From: Tribonema minus
Taxonomy: Eukaryota > Sar > Xanthophyceae > Tribonematales > Tribonemataceae
NCBI GenBank assembly: GCA_017506865.1
Contig: JAFCMP010000024.1
Location: forward strand, 992,001 to 1,056,000
Length of the DNA stretch: 64,000 nucleotides
Direction: 5' to 3'
The notes under the pieces were generated by a model, which was given only the letters and a program-made list of their open reading frames with translations, ran no database searches and had not been told where the DNA came from. Position 1 is the stretch's first letter, and each line of letters starts with the position of its first letter. Of the stretch, positions 11,101-22,000 are shown piece by piece. Both the position numbers and the translations under genes were made by a program.

Positions 11101-14100
11101 GGGACATGACGTGCGCCTGACCCCCTCCATCAACGCCTAAATACGCACACACGCTATGTCTGCCAGGGGGATCGACAAAGCCTGTGAGTCACGAGTTCGT
11201 TGCCTTCTTTCTTGCATGCCTGCCGTACTGGCACACACACCCAACGAAACACGTACGCGTACACCCACCCGCTCGAGCTGCTTGCGCAGCGTGTCGATGG
11301 AGTGGCGCGCACGCGCTGCGTCGGACTCTAGGCGCGCGTTGCGCCGCCGCAGCGTGGTCATCTCCTGCGACCACTGCGCCTCCTGCTGCCGGTGCAGCGC
11401 CGCCGCCGCCGCACATGAGCACTGACCACCATCGGGCTGACCACCATCGGGCTGAGCATCACCAGGTTGAGCATCATCGGGGTGCTGCGCGGCACTGTTG
11501 CGCGGTGCCTTGCAGTCGTCTGCGGCACACAGCAATCGGCCGAGGAGCGTGTGAGCGCAAGTCGCACGACGGGCGCGCGTGCAGCGATGCGTAGCGGAGG
11601 TCCCGTGGGTTTGTTTCAGCCAACAGATTCCTGACAGGGATCATGCGCCCCGCAGCAACTGATGGAAGAGACGGGGCGCCGTGCGCGGGCAAGGCAGAAA
11701 TTGTACCGAACAGGATTTGCACAATGGTGAGCGACATGAGTGAGTCATGATGTTGGCTTTTGTGAGGTCCATCACTCATGCGGCAATGCTTTGTGCTCAT
11801 GTACATATATGCAGGCGACTCGCAGCCTGGCAGCGAGGTGTTCACTGTTGCAGCAGCGCATATCTCGTACACATATGCCGGCCCTCCTGTAGGCCTTCCG
11901 AAGTGCAACCTCGTAGAGTATGCATGTGCTGCTCTACAGACCTTGAACGTCACAAGACGCGGGTCATCTTTGCGACGCTGGCTGCTGCGGTGAGCCTGCG
12001 GTTGATACTGACCCCACTCTCACCACAGGAACAAAACAGAACTGACTATTGCATGCTCATGCCCACATCTCGCGGTCTGACCTAACGGTGATGTTGCGAT
12101 GTGAAGCAAAGCAATACATGTGCCATGAACATGGGCCTTTGTATTTGTTATTTGAAGCTGCAGATGGCCGTTGCCGAGCGCGGGCACACGGTCACAAATT
12201 CTCTCGGCGCCAAGTATGACGCCGTAGCGTCAGGCTGACGCTGCCAAGGATAATTAGCAACCGCAACATCAACGATGCATAAAGGCACGGCCATGACCTG
12301 GCCAGACAGCTGCTGCGCAACTGCCTTGCTCAGCGTATGCCATCAAAAAAAGGCAATAAGTAGGTTTGGCGGCTCAGAATTGAAACAGAAGAGCAGCTCA
12401 CCGAGAGGGCCAGCTGCGGGTGGCGGCGGTTGCGGCGCCAGCATGAGCTGGCGGCGGAGCCGTCGTACCTCCGCATAGTACTCCTGTGGGTACGCAGGTA
12501 ATGTGTGTTGGGCAGTTCACTGATGAGCATCAGCACAGGCCTGATACGGCAACAGACGCGAGGCTAGAGTGAATTCATGGGGAGATGAGGCGTATCTGAC
12601 AACTGTCATTGCAGCCATTGGCTTGTTTGGAAAGTTTGCAGCCGGACAAGATGCAGAAGGTCATTTTTGCACGCACTGTGGGTGCGCAGGTACACGCGAT
12701 GGGCAGGGCAGGTACACGTGATTGGCCCCGGAAAGTTCACTGATGAGCATCAACGCAATCATCGTACGCGCCAAGGCGCGGGACTGGAGTGAGGCGATGC
12801 AAACTGGCAATTCCAGCCATTATAAATATCAACTGGCTCAGCGGCGGCTGACCCCATAGTCTAACTGCTACAGTTTTATCAAGCATCATTTTTGAAAGCA
12901 TTCGGCACCAGCACAGCATCTGGGGCTGCATGTCACCACAGCTTTCTTTGGTATTCATTACAGAAGGTACAGGGAATCACGCACAAAAGGCTGTTGCCAG
13001 CTTCAAACCTCCTGCATATATTGATTGTCAACTTCACAGGACCTGGATTGCAGTACCAGTGAGCTCAGCGTTATAGCTCTTTGGCTGTTGGCGCCAATTG
13101 CTGGCGAGTAGGACCGTGCAGGCCTATGTCCCTGTGCTTTTGATGCCAGCAATCAGCTTTCAAGTATAGCCTATTGCATTGTTGCATTCGATCACATCCG
13201 GACTGTTTGAAACGTCATTTGCGCCAAATTTAAGATACACGCTAGGGCCTGCGATATTATAATGTGAATGCATTTTTGAGCCCTGAGCATGTATGGGTCG
13301 CATTATGTGCTGCCCGGCCTGTCTACTGCAGTATTTGTAACCAAGTGTAAAAGTATCAGAGCGCAACGCGCGTCGCATATGCTCCTCTCACCTCCTTGGC
13401 GGCCATCATCTCCTGCAGCGCCGCCGAGCGCTGACTGTGGGCAGCACGCGCCAGCTGCACGTGTGACGCAGCAAGAGCAATCAACATCTCACTACAACAG
13501 CAGGTCGAAATTTGTAGAATGGCTGCGCAGCGCTGAGTGGCCGCAGCCCCATTGCAAACCCTCACTCTAGCCCTCTTTTGCACAGAAGCAATGCAGGATT
13601 AAACGAGATACCGATGGCAGTGGAGAGCGACCTCGGCAAATGTTTTTGTCACTTTCAGAGGTAGAAATCAAATTTTCCCATCACACTACATAGAATAAGC
13701 ACAAAACATTTTACACAAGACGCGACAGGTCTACGCTGAAGCCAACGCCTGTTCGTCGCTGAAGTGCCGCCATGCAACGGCTGCCGCGTCAGCAGCTGCA
13801 TGGACCCCTTGCGAAGTACACACACAAATCTCCACTCGGTGCCTCGAACGCAACAATTAAGAATTTTAGCCTAACATGAAACTGTCACGTGCACTTCGCG
13901 TTGTGCGGCATCTGTCAAATGACACCGGTGCAATGACTTTCTGTGCGCCCCTGGCGAGGCCTGTCTGTGACAACACGTGGCCCTTCCACTTGATGACATT
14001 GCCATCTCAATTTTTCTACTTGCAATCGGCACTATTTCCTCACCTCTTTGTTGCGTTCTAGCAGCGCGGCGGTGAGGGCTGCCACCTGATCAACACGACA

Positions 14101-17100
14101 ACACGCACGCGCGCGCAACAGCGCAATGTTTTTTCAGACGAAGTGGCTGCTTGTACACGCGGCAGCAGACGCACACCCACACGAGCACCCTTCTCATTCT
14201 TTGACCTCTTGGTTGCCATTTGCGTGCAAAGCAGCTGCGGCAGTGCTCAGTCGAAGAGCATCCCTCATATCATATACCATACATACCATACTTGTCAGAT
14301 GCAGCCCCGCTGGCCTTTAGGGGTAGGGTTAGCGATCACGCCCTCCCGCTCACCCTTGTCCAGCCATTGCACCCATCCCCAGCTCCATACAGGCAGATAC
14401 TGGCGCTGAGCACTGGTGTCTCTTACATATGATGCGCACACATATGATGCGCTGGTACCCGTGAGTGATTCTGAGCACCGTCGTCTCACGCGTACGACGT
14501 GGCACCTCTGAGCCGTGCAGACATTGCGGCTGGACGCTATCCCCCCCCCCTCCCTCCCGGTTCCCCTGCCACTGTGCACTGCAACGGCTTGGCAAGCGCC
14601 TGCAAGAAGACCTACTCAGGGGTAAATGTCTGTAAACGCCATCGCAGCCCTTGTGGCAAGCAGACACGCTGAGACACGTGGCGTGCTGCAAGCAGCAGCT
14701 GGACTTCGGTCATGCGCTGTCCTCATAGGCACGCTCTGGTGCGGTCCCTTTATAGCAGCCATCAAACGCCCCGACCATGTCCATTTGCTACTTTTGTGCA
14801 CTTGCTGAGCGCTGCGAGGGAACCTCGTGCGAAGAGCAAGGCCTCCACTAGCAAATACTAAGGGACTGGCTCGTCATGGCATCGAGCAATGGCTGCATCG
14901 TCAGTCTTCTTTGTAAGGTCGTTAGCGCGCACATGCGCTCGCAGGTCACTCGCGCTGCCTGTCATTCGGAAGGCCGACGGAGGCGCTGAGTCGCGCGATG
15001 GTCGTCTGTCTCGCACGCCTGCTACTGTACTACTAATGCAGGAGCCCAAAGCATGCCTGCGCGCGTGCACACTTTTCCTGTGTGGTCGTTCAGCCTGTCT
15101 GAGTGCTGCCGTACGCACCTGCTGCCTCAGCTGCGCCGACTCCGCTGCCGCGCCTGCGCCGCAGCGCTCCGGATCTCGCTCACACTCCAGTGCGCCGTCG
15201 CTGGCGCCCGCAGCACCTGCGCCGTCACGGCGTTGCAATGACACCCATGGCTAATACTTGAGTCATGCGTAGCACTTGACGCATTGAATATAGAACCTGC
15301 CGCGGTCATGCTCTCAGGAGCACCATGTTTGAAGTTTGTGGTGCTAACACAAACTAAAAAACTTGCTTTGACTGCGGGCGCAGACGGGTCGTGCGGGCGC
15401 CATAGCACTCTACATCTGGCTCACACTCCAGCGCGCCGCTGCTGGTGCCCGCAGCATCTGAGCCGTGTTGCAAGGACGCCCCATGGGTCGCATCATGCGC
15501 AGCCGTATTGCAAGGATGCTGCATGGGTCGCGTCATGCATAGCAGTGGAACATTCAATGCACAATTTGAAGCGGTCATGCTTGTTGAAGGCCAAAAGTGC
15601 AGTTTTGTGGTGCCTTTGCAGACATTGAACCCAACTTGCTTTGACTGCAGGTGCAGATAGGCTTGCCTCGACGACCAAGCACAGACGCATTTGTAGCGCA
15701 TGCGGCGCCGTCAGCTGCGAAGATGGCATTTTACATGCTCTTCATCAAAGTATCAGTCTACAAGGACCACCCAGAGCTGTTGCGCCAGGGTGCGAGAGCG
15801 CCGTCAATCGAGCGTCACTGCAGCACACCCCACTCCAAGGCTCCAAATTGAGTACGGGCGTCCTGATGGCGCAAGCACTGCGGCGGCTTGGCAACTCTTG
15901 AGGTGCCGCAATTGCGCAAGTGCATACTCTCCTGTGCAAGGCGCCACACGCATGTCTGCGCGCCCCGCGCACTCATACAGACATGCAGTTGTGCAGCTAC
16001 ACCCCACATCCTAAGCGCCCTACGTACTGACCTGCATGATATCCGATACCTGCGCGCGCGTTGCCAATGTGTGCAACTGCGCACTGCAGCCAGCAACGAT
16101 TGCAGCCATGTGCGCATGGAGCACATGCCTCTGTCAAAGGGTTTTAGCCTTACCCGGTTCGCTCCGTCCGCCTGGCTCCTCTTGAAGTTGAAGTTTATCC
16201 AGACGCTCCGCCTCCTCCTCCTCGTGCAGCTCTGCCGCCAGCAGCTCCGCCTAATGCGGACAGCAGTGCAGCACTCAGCGATACTCACGGCAGCTGCACG
16301 TGGGCTACATGCGAGCGCCTCGCACACTCGTCGATCGCATCAGCCAGGTTTCCATAACCGATGATGTATGTGTGGCACATCACAGCTGTTACCGTCACAG
16401 CGTCATGGACTGCTGCTGCGCAAAGAGACTCGTTGGCACTTGTAATGCTCGCGCTGCCGTGCCGGCACAACCGGCCGCACTCAGTCTGTCAGATGACAAC
16501 CGATCGGAGTACCTTGTACACGGCCACCCCATGCATCTGGGCAAATGTGACGCCCAGTTGAGAATGAATATAGCGGACTTGCCATCCCAGTGCCTCTTTG
16601 ACCACCAACCGCAGCCCTTCAGCCAGCGCCGGGCACAGCAGCAGCACTCACGGTGCTACTTGGTGCCAACCACACCTGCAGCTGCTCACAAACAAAGCGG
16701 ACACACAGCGATGCTGGTTCTTGTCCACTGCATCTGCCAGAAATATCCACTCAAATGCATGCGAATCACTCCATGCAACTGTCAAGGCACATACATACCT
16801 TGAGCTTCTCGGCTTCCGCCACCCACGTGTCGGAGTTGCGCCATACTGGCTCCCTTTCCTTTGCAGGTCGCATCTGAGAGGCAGTCTTACAACGCCTCGT
16901 GCCAGTCACCACCCTGGAGCGGCTGTCTGTAACAGCCTTAGAGGCGAGCGCACCAAGCACCGCCGTCTCCCCGGCTCGCTGCACCGCGCTCTGTATGTGT
17001 GTGGGGCACAAGACATGGTACAGTAGTGTCGGAGAGCAGGCGAGGGGCAGCATTTCTTGAGGCATTTGGCAGCATGAAGTACGTATCTCAGAAGGTATGC

Positions 17101-17207
17101 AAGTGTAGAATTGTTTCTCGTACCTGTCGGCGCCGCTCATGAGCTCGCTCCACTCCCTTGGCCCGTGAACGAGAGTGAGCCAGCTGGGCCCAGACATTGG
17201 GCTTCGG
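5190..17207 (-). CDS. Coiled-coil protein with C-terminal WW domain, spliced, 14 exons recognised
   Basis: Exons on the minus strand, 5' to 3': 17207-17124, 16873-16799, 16250-16154, 15216-15119, 14085-14044, 13454-13392, 12483-12402, 11519-11269, 10994-10935, 10118-9984, 9553-9489, 7047-6987, 6167-6116 and 5329-5208. Every junction keeps reading phase, and most have AG|GTGCGN or AG|GTGAGN signals. The encoded ~430 residues are rich in Glu, Arg, Gln and Leu, with heptad-like stretches (ELLAAELHEEEEAERL, LEQQRAQLDALRDELALL). The last exon carries a WW domain (LPDGWGSAVDEATGHTYFYS, then STWRRP) with both Trp residues; WW domains bind proline-rich peptides. Reading past that exon gives VRVRV and a stop inside a TTAGGG tract (5190-5207), a plausible C-terminus. 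The first exon was not found; a candidate lies at 17481-17687. The 2.4-kb gap 7048-9488 may hide further exons. Function is unknown; a scaffold or centrosome-type role is only a guess. Confidence 0.7.
5733..5790 (+). repeat. Interstitial telomere-like (TTAGGG)n tract
   Basis: Seven or so units of GGGTTA with two GGGTCA variants, G-rich on the plus strand. This is opposite to most telomere-like tracts in the window, which are G-rich on the minus strand. It lies in the intron upstream of the WW exon. Confidence 0.9.
7874..7915. repeat. Duplicated palindrome CGTACTTAAGTACG
   Basis: The palindromic core GTACTTAAGTAC occurs twice, 28 bp apart, separated by GTATACAT-type sequence that is itself palindromic. 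It lies in a long intron of the WW gene. It resembles the related palindrome GTACTTCGAAGTAC found four times elsewhere in the window. Confidence 0.75.
8424..8462 (-). repeat. Degenerate telomere-like tract
   Basis: Variant hexamers (CCCTGA, CCCTCA, TTCTAA, CCCTGC, CCTTAA, CCCTGA) form a decayed (TTAGGG)n array, G-rich on the minus (transcribed) strand, in an intron of the WW gene. Confidence 0.7.
8806..8849 (-). repeat. Telomere-like tract
   Basis: Seven hexamer units of CCCTAA, with CTCTAA and TCCTAA variants, G-rich on the minus strand, inside the same long intron. On the plus strand it reads as a Thr/Leu dipeptide run in an open frame, which I do not regard as coding. Confidence 0.85.
10139..10163 (+). 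repeat. Long G-homopolymer followed by GGGAT units
   Basis: An uninterrupted G run of more than 15 bases, continuing into GGGATGGGATGGGATGGGG, directly upstream (in the transcribed direction) of the exon 10118-9984. It could fold as a G-quadruplex. Its true length is likely to be unreliable in assembly. Confidence 0.8.
10335..10570 (-). repeat. Three short telomere-like clusters
   Basis: Clusters of CCCTAA and CCCGAC variants occur at about 10336-10354, 10455-10472 and 10539-10556. Each is one to three units long, G-rich on the minus strand, and all lie within one intron of the WW gene (9984 to 10935). Confidence 0.7.
15380..15665 (-). pseudogene. Diverged tandem copies of a coiled-coil exon
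   Basis: The exon at 15119-15216 encodes AAGASDGALECERDPERCG. A second copy on the same strand at about 15375-15470 still reads TSSGALECEPDVECYGA, but its tail differs and no clean donor is visible. A fragment of that tail (CTGCAGTCAAAGCAAG) appears again at about 15640-15660. Intervening sequence (GTTGCAAGGA...CCATGGGTCGC) is also repeated at about 15465 and 15508. Probably a local duplication that is no longer spliced. Confidence 0.65.
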
Positions 17208-17289
17208 CTGCGCTGCTGTTGAGGCCATACCTGGCGAAGTATGTCGCTACGGCCTCAGCTGATAGTTTCAATGCTGCATTAGATTAGCT

Positions 17290-17687
17290 GTGCTTGTACC
17301 ATCTGCTACAGGTCTTCGCTGCACACGCGTTCTCACACAAACCCCACCTTTCTGCGGTTTCAGCCCGAGTAACGGCGTTGAAGCGGGGTCTCTCGCCCAA
17401 GATGCTACTGCGCTGCATGAAGACGTGGTTGCGGGCATTGTCAGCCTTGAAGGTAAGTGCTGGAAGGATCTGCTGCACCTCAGTGGCTGGCAGTTGCCCC
17501 CGCCTTTCTGTTGGTCGGCAAGGTCATACCGCAGTTTTCTGACACTGACCGACATCTCATAAGGTGGGATGCGTGGCGGCTTGCCGATTGTGCTGCGAAT
17601 CATCCAGAGGAAAAAGTATACAATCTCGTGGGGAGTCCAAGACAGAATGAGTGCGCCGAATGAGGCCAGCTTCAGCTCAGAGGTCAT
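17290..17687 (-). other. Unassigned coding-like segment, strand ambiguous
   Basis: The minus frame from ATG 17687 gives about 69 protein-like codons (MTSELKLASFGALIL, HEIVYFFLWMIRSTIGKPP, PYEMSVSVRKLRYDLA), rich in aromatic residues, up to a possible donor at 17479. It could be the first exon of the WW gene. However, the plus strand has equally good splice signals (TTTCTGCGGTTTCAG at about 17361 and GAAG|GTAAGTG at about 17452) around the open frame SNGVEAGSLAQDATALHE. Both cannot be right. No family was recognised. Confidence 0.35.
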
Positions 17688-17699
17688 GGAGGCGTCACG

Positions 17700-19090
17700 G
17701 GGGCAAGCAACCGTGCAACACCAACATCATGCAACACTTTCAGGTGGCACAGCAGCGAGAGAATTGCACGCAGGGCACAACCACGAAATGCACGCTTGCA
17801 AAGTCGCGCAAGCGGTGTGCTAAGGCCGCGTGGGGGGAGAGTGCAGCGCGGTGCTCGACTGCACTGTCCCGTGCATGCCGGCCACGTAGCTGTGTGTCCC
17901 AGAACCTCGGCACGTACTGCGTTTACAACAAAGCCGCCGGAATTATATATATTTTTAAACTTGTCCTGCAAACAAAGCCAAACTCATCATTTAGCACCAG
18001 CACATTGAGATTCAAGGTTCTCTCTGCTACGGCAATCCCTCAAGTGACCCTTTCTGCTTGCTACAGCCTGATGGGCTGCATGCCGCAATTGCCTATGTTA
18101 CAAAAGCACACATAGTCTGCGGGGGACAGCTCAGGGCTGATCATCCCCTCATGAATGGCCTGCACTCGCATTTCGCATCTGTGACGCCTGGACGCCTGAT
18201 GAGCATAATCCGCTGCGCGCATGCCGCAAGGCGTCAAATAGTGGAAGTGAGCGTGCTCGCAGGCTTTTCTTATTGATGCAACAAGGGCAGTGATGGACAA
18301 GCAGCCCCGAATATAATGATCAAGAACACAAGAACGCCACAGTGCCGTGCTTGCATCCTCACGCCATTAAACATATGTCATTTGCGCAAGCAAAGAGCTG
18401 CCGTGCACGGCGCCGAGCAGCACACCCCATAACCCAATTTGTGATGCACGCCACGGTCATGCGCGCGCACAACAAAGGCGCCACAGAGGCCTGCGTTGAT
18501 GCTGGTGGGGGGAAGACTGGGCATCACATACATGCACATGCAGCGTCGCCAGCTGACGCGGTCGTGCTCCCAAGGGAGCGCGCCTGCATGCATTCCGCCG
18601 CTCAAGGGGAGCGATGCTGCATCACGTGCGCTCGGCGCGCTGCATGCGCGGCGCGCTGCATGCACGGCGTGCGCTGGCCACGAAAGCCGGGGCACCTGCC
18701 GCCGCGCTTCGCTTGCGCACGCACCTGCTGCAGTCAGCGCGCCGCGCCGGCGCCGCGGCGCCTGTTGTGACTGCCTTGCAGCACACCGGCGAGGGCGGCG
18801 CAGGGGGTGCATTTGCGGCTGCTGCCACCATACCGTATGGCGGGCACAGTGAAGGACGCACGCGCCACGGCCTTCACCCCCGCATCTAAGCGAGCGCAGC
18901 GCGGACTGCAGCTCGTGGGGGGCGCGAGCTCCCTGCCTCTAGCTCTCCGCAGGCGCCCATGGCGGCCGCCGCAAAACCAATTTGCCGTGGCGCACGTCAC
19001 ATGCACCACCTCCCGCTCCGTCGCGGCAACACCTGCTGCGCCTGCCGCCGCCGGCGACCGTCAATTATGCATCGCACACGACTCGTGCGC
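17700..19090. other. Gap between two minus-strand genes
   Basis: GC-rich DNA with overlapping open frames on both strands at 18340-18900, including local CGCGCTGCATG repeats at about 18630-18680. None has a family-like sequence or supported splice sites. It should contain the 3' end of the HSF gene and the promoter of the WW gene. Confidence 0.4.
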
Positions 19091-19096
19091 AGCTCA

Positions 19097-22000
19097 TCAC
19101 GGTAGCCCACCGCCCATGCCGCCGCCGCCACCAGCGCTCATGCTGTACAGCTCGGCGGCGGCGCTGGCGCAGTCGTGCGCGTCGTCGTCGCTGTCGTCCG
19201 ACTCGCTCATGCCGACGTTGTCGCCGCCGCCGCCGCCGCCGCCGGGTGCGGAGTGCGCCGCGGCGGCGGCGGCGCTGTCGAAGCCGAGCGTGAGGAGCTT
19301 GGATAGGGGCTGGTCGTTGGCGGCGGCGTTTGGGAGGTCGTCTAGAAGGCCTGCGGCGCACGGCGGTAGCAGCGTTGAGGAGCGTGGCGCAAGCGGGCGC
19401 GAATGAGGCTGTGAGCGTTGAGATGACAAGGGCATCTTGGGGTCTGGTGGGTGGAAACTGGGAGTGTATGGTGGCCGTGCTGGGTGCACAGCCCCAGACA
19501 AGCAGCATGCACCATTGTTCGTCTGATCTTGCACGTTCTGCAGCTCACCCCGCTGGCACCATGAAGTGCTGTCAGAGCAAGCGCGCTCCAGTACAGCGTG
19601 CGTCTGTCACACCCCGCACAACACGCGCACTGATCTACTAGCTCACTGTGCGGGAACACGTGACCAGTGTGCGCCAACAATGGTATGCATGTCTGGCCTG
19701 TGGTGCCTGTTCTGTCTTGTCAATGATGCAGGTCACTGCCTTTGTATTGTTGGTTCATACCACTGCAGCATACATTCAGGCCACCTTGTCTTGGGCCGCG
19801 CGAAGGTACGTATTGCACGCCCCTTTCATCCGCGCTGTACGTGCTACCCCCGCACAGTGCAGCGTCAGCGCAATGCTAGCAGCAGCTAAATTGCAGCCTC
19901 AAACATGCCATTGGTGGGCAGCAATAGCAGCGACCTTGGCTTTTTCAGAACTTGGTGGTGGCTTAGGTCCCTGCTGCTGTGCATGCGCACGAGGCGCAGT
20001 TGAGAACAATTCGCGGCTGCAAGCCCGCAGCACAAGCAGAACACCCACCTGCAGAAGCGCCCATCATGGTGGCTTGCTGCTGCTGCTGTGCCTGCGCCGC
20101 TGCTGCCTCCTGCTCTAGAAAGATGTACATGCTGCACGACCATAAAACGAGCCAATCACCGAGGAGCACATGCACACGAACATGGTCAGACGGCGCGGCT
20201 TGTGGGTGCCGCAAGGAAGGGGTGCAGCGTCTTTGTGAGGCAGAGGATTTGCTGCTGCAACGCAGGAGGCTTCCAGCAAGTACATGCCTTTGCGTGCGAC
20301 CTCCCCACCGCATCGCTTAAAGGGCGTTGATGCTGGGTGTAGCATGCCATGTCTGCGTCCGGCACCGGGGCTGACACACACAAGAGACTGCAAGGACTCA
20401 CAGATACACGCGTCGGCTGCTGCAGTGGTGAGACAATGTCCGACACGCGGCACGTGCTCACAATGGCTTTGTCAGAGTCAGTACGATGAGAAATGTCGTG
20501 TGGCGCCGTGTCTGTCGACCGCCATCGAATGCACCCAGTCTGTCACATGCAGCGTTCGCGAAGGCTGCGCAGCGCTGAAAAACGATGCAGCGGCGACACG
20601 AGCGGAGCCGACGCAAGCAGCGGCGCGCACCTGTTGCGCTGCGGCGCGTAGCGCACCGCCGCGATCGCGAGCCGGTGCTGCTCCTCCGAGGCGCCGCCCG
20701 CGACTTGAGCGTGCGCGTGCTGGTGCCGCTGCTGCTGCTGCTGCTGCATTTGCATGTGCTGCTGCTGCTGCTGCTGCATGCGCGCCTGCTGCTGCAGCTG
20801 CGCATGCTGCTGCCCCATGTCGGTGCCCTGCGGCACCCAGAGCACGGGCGCGGGGGCGAGGCCCGCGCCGCTGCCCGCGCGCCGCTTGAGCTGCACGCGA
20901 TGACGGCAGCGCACCAGCGTCGCAGTCAGCAGTGCTCAGCATCGCGCGCGAGCATTGCGGACGTTGCTGGCAGAAGACTGCAAGCTGACAGGATGACTTG
21001 CGCACGCGCACCTACGCCGTGGGGTGCTACTGGCTGTGGCGCTGGCGCAGGGCGATGACGCAAGACAATTTTGAGTAGGAAAATAATGAGCATCATTACT
21101 TCAACAAAGCAGTTGCTGATTTAGAAATGAAGGTAGACAGCAAAATAATACAAAGACGTATGCCGGCGCGAAGCGCGCACGGCACACCAAGCAGCAGCGC
21201 TCAGCGTTACGTTGTCCCGAGATGGCGCAGAGATCCATGTGCCATGGGATACGGCGTGGAAACCATCTAATGATGCACTGTCTGGCAACAATGGCATAGA
21301 CATTGTGCCAGATACTTCGAAGTACGATGCCAAAGCGGCAGTCAGCACAGTGTGCCGCTGTAGACTACATAGCACGCACCGCCGGCGACCCCTCCACGAC
21401 GGCGTGCAGCGCGTTCTCGCCGGGCGCATGCGACTCGAGCAGCGAACCGTCCACCACCTCCACTGAAACTACAACCACGTGTACTGGACATCTCCATTGC
21501 AACTACTGTAGAAAGACACTCACCGCGGGCGACCCCTCTACAAAGCCGCGCAGCGCGTTCTCGCCGGGCGCGTGCGGGTTGAGCAGGGACCCGTCCACCA
21601 CCTCTAATGCAACTAGCATTCTTGGTACTGAACCTCTGACTTCCGCCCAAGAAGGTACTGAAGAAGAAAGATCGAGCGACGGTCAAACAACGTCAATCGG
21701 CACTCACCGCCGGCGACCCCTCTACAAAGACAAGCAGGGCCTTCGCGCCGGGCGCGCGCAGGTTGAGCAGAGACCCGTCCACCACCTCCGCTACAACTAT
21801 GTAGCAGTGCGACCATTTTACAGTGCTATATCTGCCAAAAATGACGTGGACATTATGTCAGACAAGACGCCATGCGACGGTCAGTTTTTAATGCGCTGTA
21901 GACCTCAATCAGCACTCACCGCCGGCGACCCCTCTACAAATACGTGCAGCGCGTTCTCGCCCGGCGCGTGCAGGTTGAGCAGCGACCCGTCGACCACCTC

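Noticed and set aside
18807..19406. Plus-strand 199-codon frame
   Set aside because: It is the antisense of the acidic C-terminal HSF exon in its right half, and low-complexity Pro/Ala in the rest.
20585..21058. Plus-strand Leu-rich frame resembling a signal or transmembrane segment
   Set aside because: The polyLeu is the antisense of a polyGln exon (CAG/CTG), which is a recurring shadow in this window.
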